A DNA stretch of 64,000 nucleotides, from positions 84,332 to 148,331 of the forward strand of contig NZ_QKVL01000013.1 in assembly GCF_003231275.1 (NCBI RefSeq). The letters are read 5' to 3'. Shown piece after piece: positions 55,319 to 64,000 of this stretch (its first letter is position 1; every line of letters begins with the position of its first letter). The translations under genes and the position numbers were made by a program. Source of the DNA: Pseudomonas huaxiensis (lineage in GTDB: Bacteria; Pseudomonadota; Gammaproteobacteria; Pseudomonadales; Pseudomonadaceae). The notes beneath the pieces were generated by a model that worked only from the letters and a program-made list of their open reading frames with translations, made no database searches and had not been told where the DNA came from.

Positions 55319-55391
55319 GGCTGGCATGGTGGCTTTGCGGCATTGCCGAGGCGGCTCTTTCCTTGAAAGAGCGCCTTGGATCTTGCCAGAC
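55319..55391 (+). promoter_or_regulatory. Structured intercistronic region between spuC and spuD
   Basis: Inner hairpin from GAGGCGGCTCTTT and AAAGAGCGCCTT (about 55349-55376, one bulge) enclosed by CTGGCA (55321-55326) and TGCCAG (55386-55391). No T run. It could set relative levels of spuD, the abundant periplasmic protein. Confidence 0.5.
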
Positions 55392-55469
55392 TAGTGCCTG
55401 TTTCAGCCGGGTGCCGACAGGGCCGGCCGCTGAACAGATGGCTTTATAAAAATTCTGGAGCAATAACGC

Positions 55470-56567
55470 ATGAAGAAAATGGGCAAGACGCTGTTGGCCG
55501 TTTCCCTCGCGGGGATGATGGCTAGTGCTGTTCAGGCGGACAACAAGGTCCTCCACGTCTACAACTGGTCCGACTACATCGCCCCGGATACCGTCGCCAA
55601 GTTCGAGAAGCAGACGGGCATCAAGGTCGTCTACGACGTCTTCGACAGCAACGAGACCCTGGAAGCCAAGCTGCTGGCGGGCAAGTCCGGTTACGACGTA
55701 GTGGTACCGTCCAACAACTTCCTGGCCAAGCAGATCAAGGCCGGCGTTTACCAGGAGCTGGACAAGTCCAAGCTGGCCAACTGGAAAAACCTCGACGAAG
55801 ACCTGCTCAAGGCCGTCGGCGACGCCAGCGACAAAGGCAACAAATACGCCTTCCCGTACATGTGGGGCAGCATCGGCATCGGCTACAACCCAGAGAAGGT
55901 CAAGGCCGCGCTGGGCGTCGACAAGATCGATTCCTGGGACGTGGTGTTCAAGCCCGAGAACATCGCCAAGCTCAAGAGCTGCGGCGTGAGCTTCCTCGAT
56001 GCACCGACCGAGATGATCCCGGCCGCGCTGCACTACCTGGGCAAGCCGACCGCGAGCAAGGACAAGGCTGACCTGAAGGCCGCCGAAGACCTGTTCATGA
56101 GCATCCGTCCTTCGGTGACCTACTTCCACTCCTCCAAGTACATCTCCGATCTGGCCAACGGCAACATCTGCGTCGCCGTCGGTTACTCGGGTGATCTGGA
56201 GCAGTCCAAGGCCCGCGCCCACGAAGCCGGCGACAAGGTCAAGCTGGACTACGTGATTCCGAAAGAAGGTGCCGGCACCTTCTACGACATGGTCGCCATT
56301 CCGAAGGACGCCGAGAACGTCGACGCCGCCTACCAGTGGATGAACTTCCTGCTGCAGCCGGAAATCATGGCCGAGATCACCAACTCCGTGCGCTTCCCGA
56401 ACGGCAACAAGGCCGCCACTGCGCTGGTAGACAAAGACATCTCCGGCGATCCGAGCATCTACCCTTCGGATGAAGTGAAGAAACAACTCTATGCGATCAG
56501 CGACCAGGACCCGGCCACCCTGCGCCTGGTGACTCGTAGCTGGACCAAGATCAAGTCGGGCAAGTAA
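55470..56567 (+). CDS. spuD: Polyamine-binding periplasmic protein, SpuD type (putrescine)
   Basis: A 365-residue precursor: signal peptide (about 1-23, ending AVQADN) and a PotD/PotF-type body ([60 protein letters not shown]). P. aeruginosa SpuD binds putrescine preferentially and SpuE spermidine. The two genes here are tandem paralogues of about 55-60 percent identity by eye. ATG 55470 follows TCTGGAGCAATAACGC. Confidence 0.93.
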   Translation: MKKMGKTLLAVSLAGMMASAVQADNKVLHVYNWSDYIAPDTVAKFEKQTGIKVVYDVFDSNETLEAKLLAGKSGYDVVVPSNNFLAKQIKAGVYQELDKSKLANWKNLDEDLLKAVGDASDKGNKYAFPYMWGSIGIGYNPEKVKAALGVDKIDSWDVVFKPENIAKLKSCGVSFLDAPTEMIPAALHYLGKPTASKDKADLKAAEDLFMSIRPSVTYFHSSKYISDLANGNICVAVGYSGDLEQSKARAHEAGDKVKLDYVIPKEGAGTFYDMVAIPKDAENVDAAYQWMNFLLQPEIMAEITNSVRFPNGNKAATALVDKDISGDPSIYPSDEVKKQLYAISDQDPATLRLVTRSWTKIKSGK

Positions 56568-56578
56568 GCCGGCCTGAC

Positions 56579-56615
56579 GCCCCCAGGCGCGGTGAAAGCC
56601 GCGTCCTGTGGGGGC
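56579..56615 (+). terminator. Intercistronic hairpin between spuD and spuE
   Basis: GCCCCCA/TGGGGGC outer stem with inner CGCGG/CCGCG, 11 bp after the spuD stop. It lacks an immediate T run, so partial termination or 3' end protection is more likely than full termination. Confidence 0.6.
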
Positions 56616-56720
56616 TGCAATGCAAAATTCTTTTGCTGGTCAGGTGTATCGAAGGTAAGTTGCGCGCCGGTTTGCATGGCCGGCAGGTATTTCTGCCGTA
56701 TGCCACGGGCACTAATGTAG

Positions 56721-57827
<1,107 letters not shown>

Positions 57828-57834
57828 AAATCCG

Positions 57835-57860
57835 TACCCGTCACGGCAGGGGCGGGTACA
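57835..57860 (+). repeat. Small hairpin between spuE and spuF
   Basis: GTACCCG (57835-57841) pairs with CGGGTAC (57854-57860), just after the spuE stop. No T run. Confidence 0.5.
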
Positions 57861-57885
57861 GAACATTCTGTTGGGAGTTTCACAC

Positions 57886-59028
57886 ATGGCAGTTGCCTCC
57901 GGCGCCTACAAAAAAGCCCTCGAGGGCGATCAGCAACCTAAACAGGTGCTGGTCAAGATCGACCGGGTCACAAAGAAGTTCGACGAAACCATCGCGGTGG
58001 ACGATGTCTCGCTCGAAATAAAAAAGGGTGAGATCTTCGCGTTGCTCGGCGGCTCCGGTTCGGGTAAATCCACCCTGCTGCGCATGCTGGCCGGTTTCGA
58101 GCGTCCGACCGAGGGGCGTATTTTCCTCGATGGCGTCGACATTACCGACATGCCGCCCTATGAGCGGCCCATCAACATGATGTTCCAGTCCTACGCGCTG
58201 TTCCCGCACATGACCGTGGCGCAGAACATCGCCTTCGGCCTGCAGCAGGACCGGATGCCCAAGGCCGAGATCGAAGCCCGTGTGGCCGAGATGCTCAAGC
58301 TGGTGCACATGACCCAGTACGCCAAGCGCAAACCGCACCAGCTCTCCGGCGGTCAGCGTCAGCGCGTCGCCCTGGCCCGCTCGCTGGCCAAGAGCCCCAA
58401 ACTGCTGCTGCTCGATGAGCCGATGGGTGCACTGGACAAGAAACTGCGTTCGCAGATGCAGCTTGAACTGGTGGAAATCATCGAGCGGGTCGGCGTGACC
58501 TGCGTGATGGTGACCCACGACCAGGAAGAGGCCATGACCATGGCCCAGCGCATCGCCATCATGCACCTGGGCTGGATTGCCCAGATCGGCAGCCCGATCG
58601 ACGTGTACGAGACCCCGACCAGCCGTCTGGTCTGCGAGTTCATCGGCAACGTCAACCTGTTCGACGGTGAAGTGGTCGACGACGCCGAAGGCCACGCGCG
58701 CATCGCCAGCCCAGAGCTTGAGCGCCACATCTACGTCGGCCACGGCATCACTACCTCCGTGGAAGACAAGCGCATCACCTACGCCCTGCGCCCGGAAAAA
58801 CTCCTGGTAACGACTCAACAGCCAACCTGTGAGTACAACTGGTCGCGCGGCAAGGTTCACGACATCGCCTACCTGGGCGGCCACTCGGTGTTCTACGTCG
58901 AGCTGCCGAGCGGCAAGATCGTCCAGTCCTTCGTCGCCAACGCCGAACGCCAGGGCTCGCGCCCAACCTGGGGCGATGAAGTGTACGTCTGGTGGGAAGA
59001 CGACAGCGGCGTGGTACTGCGGTCATGA
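57886..59028 (+). CDS. spuF: Polyamine ABC transporter ATPase, PotA/PotG type
   Basis: A 380-residue ATPase: Walker A GGSGSGKST (about 57-65), Q-loop MMFQSYALFPHMT, signature LSGGQRQRVALARSLAKSP, Walker B LLLLDEPMGALDKKLR, and a C-terminal TOBE domain (about 300-380) typical of PotA/PotG. ATG 57886 after TTGGGAGTTTCACAC; an in-frame start at 57871 is less well placed. Overlaps spuG by 4 bp. Confidence 0.95.
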   Translation: MAVASGAYKKALEGDQQPKQVLVKIDRVTKKFDETIAVDDVSLEIKKGEIFALLGGSGSGKSTLLRMLAGFERPTEGRIFLDGVDITDMPPYERPINMMFQSYALFPHMTVAQNIAFGLQQDRMPKAEIEARVAEMLKLVHMTQYAKRKPHQLSGGQRQRVALARSLAKSPKLLLLDEPMGALDKKLRSQMQLELVEIIERVGVTCVMVTHDQEEAMTMAQRIAIMHLGWIAQIGSPIDVYETPTSRLVCEFIGNVNLFDGEVVDDAEGHARIASPELERHIYVGHGITTSVEDKRITYALRPEKLLVTTQQPTCEYNWSRGKVHDIAYLGGHSVFYVELPSGKIVQSFVANAERQGSRPTWGDEVYVWWEDDSGVVLRS

Positions 59029-59945
59029 ACATGCGCAAGCTCAAGCGAGCCCTCAATCGCATAACACCCGAGGGGCGCCATCTGGTCATCGGCGCCCCGT
59101 TCCTGTGGCTGTTCCTGTTCTTCATGCTGCCGTTCTTCATCGTTCTGAAGATCAGCTTCGCGGAAGCGGATGTGGCGATCCCGCCGTATACCGAGATCTA
59201 CAGCTACGTTGAAGACAAGATCCAGGTGGTGCTCAACCTGGCCAACTATGGCCTGCTGACCCAGGACGAGCTGTACATCTCGGCTTACCTGGGCTCGTTG
59301 AAGATGGCGTTCTTCAGCACGCTGCTGTGCCTGCTGATCGGCTACCCGATGGCCTACGCCATTGCCAATGCGCGCAAGGACATCCAGACCGTCCTGCTGC
59401 TGCTGATCATGATGCCGACCTGGACCGCGATCCTGATCCGCGTGTATGCCTGGATGGGTATCCTCAGCAACAACGGCCTGCTCAACGCCTTCCTGATGTG
59501 GTTGGGGCTGATCGACGAACCGTTGCAGATCCTCAACACCAACCTCGCGGTGTACATCGGCGTGGTCTATTCGTACCTGCCGTTCATGATCCTGCCACTG
59601 TTCGCCAACCTGGTGAAACACGACCAGAGCCTGCTGGAAGCGGCGTCGGACCTGGGTTCGAGCACCTTCAACAGCTTCTGGAAGATCACCGTACCGCTGT
59701 CGAAAAACGGCATCATCGCCGGCTGCATGCTGGTGTTCATTCCGGTGGTGGGCGAGTTCGTCATCCCCGAGCTGCTGGGCGGCCCGGAAACCCTGATGAT
59801 CGGTAAGGTGCTCTGGCAAGAGTTCTTCAACAACCGCGACTGGCCGGTGGCGTCCGCCCTGGCGGTGGTCATGCTGGCGATCCTGATCGTGCCAATCCTC
59901 CTGTTCAACCGCAGTCAGGCCAAAGAGATGGAGGGCAGGGCATGA
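59025..59945 (+). CDS. spuG: Polyamine ABC transporter permease, PotH type
   Basis: A 306-residue inner-membrane permease of about six helices with the coupling-helix motif LLEAASDLGSSTFNSFWKIT and the downstream VVGEFVIPELLGG signature of PotH/PotB. ATG 59025 overlaps the spuF stop (ATGA). Pairs with SpuH to form the channel. Overlaps spuH by 4 bp. Confidence 0.95.
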   Translation: MNMRKLKRALNRITPEGRHLVIGAPFLWLFLFFMLPFFIVLKISFAEADVAIPPYTEIYSYVEDKIQVVLNLANYGLLTQDELYISAYLGSLKMAFFSTLLCLLIGYPMAYAIANARKDIQTVLLLLIMMPTWTAILIRVYAWMGILSNNGLLNAFLMWLGLIDEPLQILNTNLAVYIGVVYSYLPFMILPLFANLVKHDQSLLEAASDLGSSTFNSFWKITVPLSKNGIIAGCMLVFIPVVGEFVIPELLGGPETLMIGKVLWQEFFNNRDWPVASALAVVMLAILIVPILLFNRSQAKEMEGRA

Positions 59946-60829
59946 AGCGTTTCGGATTCTCCAAGCTGATGCTGGTGCTCGGCCTGCTGTTCATCTACCT
60001 GCCGATGCTGATCCTGGTGATCTACTCGTTCAACGCCTCCAAGCTGGTGACGGTCTGGGGCGGCTGGTCGATAAAGTGGTACGTCGGCCTGCTCGACAAC
60101 ACCCAGCTCATGGGTTCGGTGATGCGCTCGCTGGAAATCGCCTGCTACACCGCGGTTGCCGCAGTGGCGCTGGGCACGCTGGCCGCCTTCGTGCTGACCC
60201 GCGTGACCCGCTTCAAGGGCCGCACGCTGTTCGGCGGTCTGGTCACCGCGCCGTTGGTAATGCCTGAAGTGATTACCGGTCTGTCGCTGTTGCTGCTGTT
60301 CGTGGCCATGGCTCAGATGATCGGCTGGCCGCAGGAGCGTGGCATCGTCACCATCTGGATCGCCCACACCACCTTCTGTGCTGCGTATGTCGCGGTGGTG
60401 GTCTCGGCCCGTTTGCGCGAGCTGGACCTGTCCATCGAAGAAGCGGCCATGGACCTGGGTGCGCGGCCGTGGAAGGTGTTCTTCCTGATCACCATCCCGA
60501 TGATCGCGCCTTCGCTGGCGGCGGGCGGCATGATGTCCTTCGCCCTGTCGCTGGATGACCTGGTACTGGCGAGCTTCGTGTCGGGTCCTGGCTCGACCAC
60601 CCTGCCGATGGAAGTGTTCTCGGCGGTGCGTCTGGGCGTGAAGCCCGAGATCAACGCCGTGGCCAGCCTGATCCTGCTGGTGGTGTCGTTTGCCACCTTC
60701 CTGATCTGGTACTTCAGCCGCCGTGCCGAAGAGCGCCGCAAGCGTGCGATTCAGCAGGCGATCGAAGAGAGCGCTGCGGATTCGTGGAAACAGCCGGATG
60801 TGCGTCGCCCGGCGGCGGCTCAGGCTTGA
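59942..60829 (+). CDS. spuH: Polyamine ABC transporter permease, PotI type
   Basis: A 295-residue permease of about six helices with coupling motif SIEEAAMDLGARPWKVFFLI and the PotI/PotC signature SLDDLVLASFVSGPGSTTLP. The C-terminal tail is charged and proline/alanine-rich. ATG 59942 overlaps the spuG stop. Last gene of the spu operon; a REP element follows. Confidence 0.95.
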   Translation: MKRFGFSKLMLVLGLLFIYLPMLILVIYSFNASKLVTVWGGWSIKWYVGLLDNTQLMGSVMRSLEIACYTAVAAVALGTLAAFVLTRVTRFKGRTLFGGLVTAPLVMPEVITGLSLLLLFVAMAQMIGWPQERGIVTIWIAHTTFCAAYVAVVVSARLRELDLSIEEAAMDLGARPWKVFFLITIPMIAPSLAAGGMMSFALSLDDLVLASFVSGPGSTTLPMEVFSAVRLGVKPEINAVASLILLVVSFATFLIWYFSRRAEERRKRAIQQAIEESAADSWKQPDVRRPAAAQA

Positions 60830-60842
60830 TCTGCTGATCCCG

Positions 60843-60923
60843 CTTCGCGACGGTTCGGCGCCCCGACAAGCTCGCTCCTACAGGCCATGCGGTCCTCTGT
60901 AGGAGCGAGCTTGCTCGCGATGC
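60843..60923. repeat. Chimeric REP pair
   Basis: The left arm (60843-60882) matches the left arm of the 46249 palindrome, including CTTCGCGACGGTTCGGCGCC and the CCCGACAAGCTCGC core. The right arm (60897-60923) is instead of the GAGCTTGCTCGCGA type seen at 22305 and 43401. Only the inner CAAGCTCGCTCCTACAG / CTGTAGGAGCGAGCTTG part can pair. Lies between convergent spuH and the acylase gene. Confidence 0.85.
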
Positions 60924-60934
60924 GGCCCCGAAAT

Positions 60935-63316
60935 TTATTTCCCAGGCACCAACCGCAACGTCCCCTCCGTCTCCCCCGCCAGCCCCAACCACGCCCGCTG
61001 GTATTTCCCCTCGATATACGCCTTCGCCTGATCCGCATAATGCCGATCAAACAACACCCCACTCTGCCCGACCGGATTGATGCTCAACGCCGTCCCCGCA
61101 TCGGCGAAATCGATCAGCCGCCGCGTCGACGGTCCATAGGTCACCGGCCAGGGCGCCGGGCCGAGCTTCGCTGACAGATTGTTCGGCACCTCATGGGTCC
61201 CGGGTGCCGCGAACGGTCCGACGTTGAACACACGGTCCAGCGGCTTCTGCATGCCCAGCGGATGGCCGTGGGTCAGGGTGTGAGCCTTGCCCCATTGCCA
61301 GCTCGCCGGGTCCGTGCCGAGTGTGTCGCGCAGGTGCGCCAGGGTTTTGTCCCAGGCGCGTTTGACCACCGCCGCGCGACTGCCGCGCTCGCTGCTGCCC
61401 TGGCTGTCCCACCACGGCGAATCGGCGTCGGCGGCGAGGCGCGGTAAAGCGGCATCGATCACCCGGGTCGACAGCAGTGTCTGGAACCAGCTATCGCCCA
61501 GTTCGTCGTGCATCGCGGCGTACGTAAGCTCATAGAGAAACTGGTTGAACAGCGTGGCGTTGACCGAATCCAGCGGGTAGTCGCCGCGCCAACCGGCCAG
61601 TTGCTCCACCAGCTCGCGCCCCTGCTCGTCCTGCACCACCTGCCGCAACACCCCGAGCAGCGGCCCGAGGGTGCGCGGGCCGTAATCGGTGCTGGTGCCC
61701 AGTTGCAGCGCCTGGCTGTTTTGCAGGTCCCATTTGACCTGCGGGTCGGCCAGTTGCCGGTCGAGTTGCTGACCACGATCGGCGAGGTTGTAGTAACCGG
61801 GAACGACCATGCCGCTGGGTGACAGCGGCTGGAAGTTGGCGGAGACGATATAGCCGCTGGCCGGGTTCTCCGACTGCGGGTTGGCACTGAACGGGTAGAA
61901 ACCGGATTTGTCGGCCTGGGTGGTGCTGCCGTCGAGGATGAAGGCCGGGTTCACGCCGTCCGGTCGCACCGGCAGCGCTGCTGCGGCCCACCAGCCAATA
62001 TCGCCCTTGGCGTTGGCCCAGACAAAGTTCAGGCCCGGTGCCTGGACTTTCTGCACGGCGCTGCGCATGGCATCCAGGGTGCTGGCGCGGTTGATCGCGT
62101 AGAAACCGTCGAGAATCGGGTTCTCGGTTTCCAGAAAGGCCCACCACATGGCGATCGGTGTCGGGCCCGCGTCCTGGCCGATCACTTTGTTGACGATGGG
62201 ACCGTGGGGCGAGCGCAGCAGGGTGATGGTCTTGTCCGCCTCGCCTTTGACCTTGAGGGTCTGTTCGGTGCGGGTCAGTGCCTGCCACTGGCCACCCACC
62301 ATGACCTGATCGGGGTTGTCCGGGTTGACCCGCTCGGCGATCAGGTCGATGTCGTCGTTCTGGAACATGGTCAGGCTCCAGCCGAAGTCGCGGTTGTGCC
62401 CGAGGGAAGCAAAGGGGTTGAGCGCCTGGTAATAGCCGTACAGGTGGAAGCCCGGCGCCGACAGCTCGGCCTCGTACCACACCGACGGCACCGAGAAGCG
62501 GATATGCGGGTCGCCCGCCAGCAACGGCTTGCCGCTCTGGGTGCGCTGGCCGCTCACGGCCCAGGCATTGCTGCCCTCGAACTGCGGCAGGCCGGCTTCG
62601 CCGAGGGCTTGCTGGCTGACCAGCGCCAGGTGGCTCAGACTGTTCCAGTCGGCGTCGGCCAGTGCCGGCGCCTTTTGCAGCACGCCGTCGGGATGCCAGT
62701 CGAGGTCGAAGACCTTCAGGTAGTCGGCGCCGAGGTGGTCGCGGATGAAGGTCAGCAACGGCTCGGTGCGAAACGCCGCAGCGAAGCTGTAGGCCATGAA
62801 GCCGGCGATGCTCACCGTGTCCTGCGCCGTGAAGGGGCGCGGCGTGATGCCCAGCGCATCGAACTCCATGGGTTTCGGATGCGCGGCCTGCCAGGCATTC
62901 ACGCCGTCGAGGTAGGCCTGCAGCGCTTTCCAGGCTGGAGACTGCTTGTCCTGCCGATCCACGTAGACCTGCGCCTGCTCGGCAATGCGCAGGCTGCGGA
63001 ACAGGGTGTCGGTGTCCACCAGCTTTGGCCCCAACACTTCGGCCAACTCACCTCGGGCCAGGCGCCGGGTGATTTCCATCTGGAACAGCCGGTCCTGGGC
63101 GTGAACGTAGCCGAGGGCGCGGTACAGGTCGTTTTCGTTCTGTGCCTGGATATGCGGGACCCCGCGCTCGTCGTAGCGCACGCTGACCGGCGCCTGAAGA
63201 TTCGCCAGGACCAATTCGCCGTTGCGCAGCGGCTGTTTGCCCTGCACATACCAATAGCCACCACCTGCGGCCACGGCGACGATGGCGACGGCGAGAAGGG
63301 AGAGACTGCGTTTCAT
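60935..63316 (-). CDS. Penicillin acylase-family Ntn hydrolase, HacB-like (acyl-homoserine lactone acylase candidate)
   Basis: A 793-residue precursor with an N-terminal signal or anchor (about 4-24) and the Ntn-hydrolase layout: alpha chain, spacer, then the beta chain starting at the catalytic serine in EGSNAWAVSG (Ser249). The following GKPLLAGDPHIRFSVPSVWY is the conserved beta-chain start. P. aeruginosa HacB (PA0305), an AHL acylase, sits next to spuH in the same way, supporting a quorum-signal or other N-acyl amide hydrolysis role; substrate is unproven. Start 63316 with AAGGAGCTTCG upstream. Confidence 0.9.
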   Translation of the reverse strand: MKRSLSLLAVAIVAVAAGGGYWYVQGKQPLRNGELVLANLQAPVSVRYDERGVPHIQAQNENDLYRALGYVHAQDRLFQMEITRRLARGELAEVLGPKLVDTDTLFRSLRIAEQAQVYVDRQDKQSPAWKALQAYLDGVNAWQAAHPKPMEFDALGITPRPFTAQDTVSIAGFMAYSFAAAFRTEPLLTFIRDHLGADYLKVFDLDWHPDGVLQKAPALADADWNSLSHLALVSQQALGEAGLPQFEGSNAWAVSGQRTQSGKPLLAGDPHIRFSVPSVWYEAELSAPGFHLYGYYQALNPFASLGHNRDFGWSLTMFQNDDIDLIAERVNPDNPDQVMVGGQWQALTRTEQTLKVKGEADKTITLLRSPHGPIVNKVIGQDAGPTPIAMWWAFLETENPILDGFYAINRASTLDAMRSAVQKVQAPGLNFVWANAKGDIGWWAAAALPVRPDGVNPAFILDGSTTQADKSGFYPFSANPQSENPASGYIVSANFQPLSPSGMVVPGYYNLADRGQQLDRQLADPQVKWDLQNSQALQLGTSTDYGPRTLGPLLGVLRQVVQDEQGRELVEQLAGWRGDYPLDSVNATLFNQFLYELTYAAMHDELGDSWFQTLLSTRVIDAALPRLAADADSPWWDSQGSSERGSRAAVVKRAWDKTLAHLRDTLGTDPASWQWGKAHTLTHGHPLGMQKPLDRVFNVGPFAAPGTHEVPNNLSAKLGPAPWPVTYGPSTRRLIDFADAGTALSINPVGQSGVLFDRHYADQAKAYIEGKYQRAWLGLAGETEGTLRLVPGK

Positions 63317-63424
63317 CGAAGCTCCTTGCAACGGGTCCGGAGGATCTTTCTTCCAGTGAGTCGGTCATCTTTCGGACAGAGGATAGACTTTTGCAACCTA
63401 ACCCATCAGCCAGGAGTTGCGGCC

Positions 63425-63973
63425 ATGGATCTCAGCGAAAAACAGAAAATGCTCACAGGCCAGTTGTACCGGGCCTCCTGTGCGGAATTGCAGGCTGAGC
63501 AGAGTGCCAACAAGCACTGGATGCAACGCTACAACGGCTGCGCTGACCTGCTCAATGAACAGCGCCATGAACTGCTGGCTGCGCATTTCGCCACGGTCGG
63601 AGCGGATGTGGTCATCCGTCCACCGTTCTATTGCGACTACGGCTACAACATCGACGTGGGTGCGCGGGTCTTCATGAACTTCAACTGCGTGATCCTCGAC
63701 GTCTGCCCGGTGAGCATCGGCGACGACTGCCAGATCGGCCCGGCGGTGCAGATCTACACCGCCGACCACCCCCGCGACCCGGAACTGCGCCGCAGCGGCC
63801 TGGAAAGCGGCAAGCCGGTGAAGATCGGCCGCAATGTGTGGATCGGCGGCGGAGCGATCATCCTGCCAGGGGTGACTGTTGGCGATAACGCGGTGATTGG
63901 CGCCGGCAGCGTGGTGACCCGCGATGTGCCGGCGGGAGCGACGGTGGTGGGGAATCCGGCGCGGGTGCGCTAA
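63425..63973 (+). CDS. Maltose/galactoside O-acetyltransferase-type hexapeptide protein
   Basis: A 182-residue acetyl-CoA-dependent transferase of the left-handed beta-helix class. The N-terminal Mac domain (SEKQKMLTGQLYRASCAEL) precedes hexapeptide repeats (IGDDCQIGPAVQIYTADHP with the catalytic His, IGRNVWIGGGAIILPGVTVG). These enzymes acetylate maltose, glucose or thiogalactosides; the acceptor here is unknown. ATG 63425 after CAGGAGTTGCGGCC. Divergent from the acylase gene. Confidence 0.93.
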   Translation: MDLSEKQKMLTGQLYRASCAELQAEQSANKHWMQRYNGCADLLNEQRHELLAAHFATVGADVVIRPPFYCDYGYNIDVGARVFMNFNCVILDVCPVSIGDDCQIGPAVQIYTADHPRDPELRRSGLESGKPVKIGRNVWIGGGAIILPGVTVGDNAVIGAGSVVTRDVPAGATVVGNPARVR

Positions 63974-64000
63974 GCGGGAAACGCCGCTATCACATGGGGT

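Noticed and set aside
62204..63424. Upstream extension of the acetyltransferase frame
   Set aside because: Antisense to the acylase gene; the acetyltransferase Mac domain and SD start at 63425.

Overview
The window is a piece of a Pseudomonas chromosome, most likely the P. fluorescens group. This rests on several things: high G+C with strong third-position GC bias, which gives long antisense shadow frames; gene order that, from memory, matches two P. aeruginosa PAO1 blocks (roughly PA5243 down to PA5204, then PA0296-PA0305); and intergenic REP palindromes built on GTAGGAGCGAGCTTGCTCGC and GTGGGAGCCGGCTTGCCGGC, typical of this group. It is almost entirely core genome. I see no tRNA or rRNA, insertion sequence, prophage, integron or CRISPR array.

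Layout. 1-3.2 kb: end of an ABC-F ATPase, a short MscS-type channel, a LysE exporter and a DUF2834 membrane protein. 3.2-6.4 kb (minus): a four-gene envelope cluster encoding a COG3014 lipoprotein, a YcfL lipoprotein, an LpoB-like lipoprotein and a second LpoB/CsgG-like secreted protein. 6.7-11.8 kb: an FTR1 iron permease fused to a cytochrome c domain, YaiI, ElbB, and a sterol desaturase-family protein whose 3' end overlaps a convergent DedA gene by 171 bp. 12-21 kb: hemB, ppk1 and convergent ppx, trxA, rho, ubiD and a 2Fe-2S/FAD reductase. 21.6-29.2 kb: ChaC-like cyclotransferase, quinone oxidoreductase, FliL-like protein, a yhiI-rbbA-yhhJ type ABC export operon and an EVE protein. 29.4-36 kb: a 48-residue membrane peptide gene, fau, 6S RNA, zapA, a coiled-coil protein, then UPF0149-pepP-ubiH-ubiI. 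35.6-38.3 kb: Fe3+ binding protein and permease. 38.4-43 kb: glycine cleavage genes gcvT-gcvH-gcvP. 43-46.2 kb: DUF2388, an orphan GspE-type ATPase, and an ACT-like gene divergent from an Lrp/AsnC regulator. 46.4-50.4 kb: CYTH/CHAD triphosphatase, argE and argA. 50.6-60.8 kb: the spu putrescine/spermidine cluster. 60.9-64 kb: an HacB-like Ntn acylase and a maltose/galactoside-type acetyltransferase.

How genes work together. ppk1 and ppx make and degrade polyphosphate from overlapping convergent genes. ubiD, ubiH and ubiI belong to ubiquinone synthesis, and gcvTHP encode three of the four glycine cleavage components. argA and argE act at the first and fifth steps of arginine synthesis. SpuD/E/F/G/H import polyamines, while SpuB/SpuI (gamma-glutamylation) and SpuC (transamination) feed them into catabolism. 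The gamma-glutamyl hydrolase spuA, expected between spuI and spuB, survives only as an N-terminal remnant.

Most worth following up: a possible 8-codon leader peptide ending Arg-Arg with an ideal ribosome binding site between argE and argA; the spuA remnant; a strong hairpin over the gcvP ribosome binding site; the LpoB-like pair in a genus whose PBP1b activator is a different protein (LpoP); and an 87-nt, almost perfect REP-derived palindrome.
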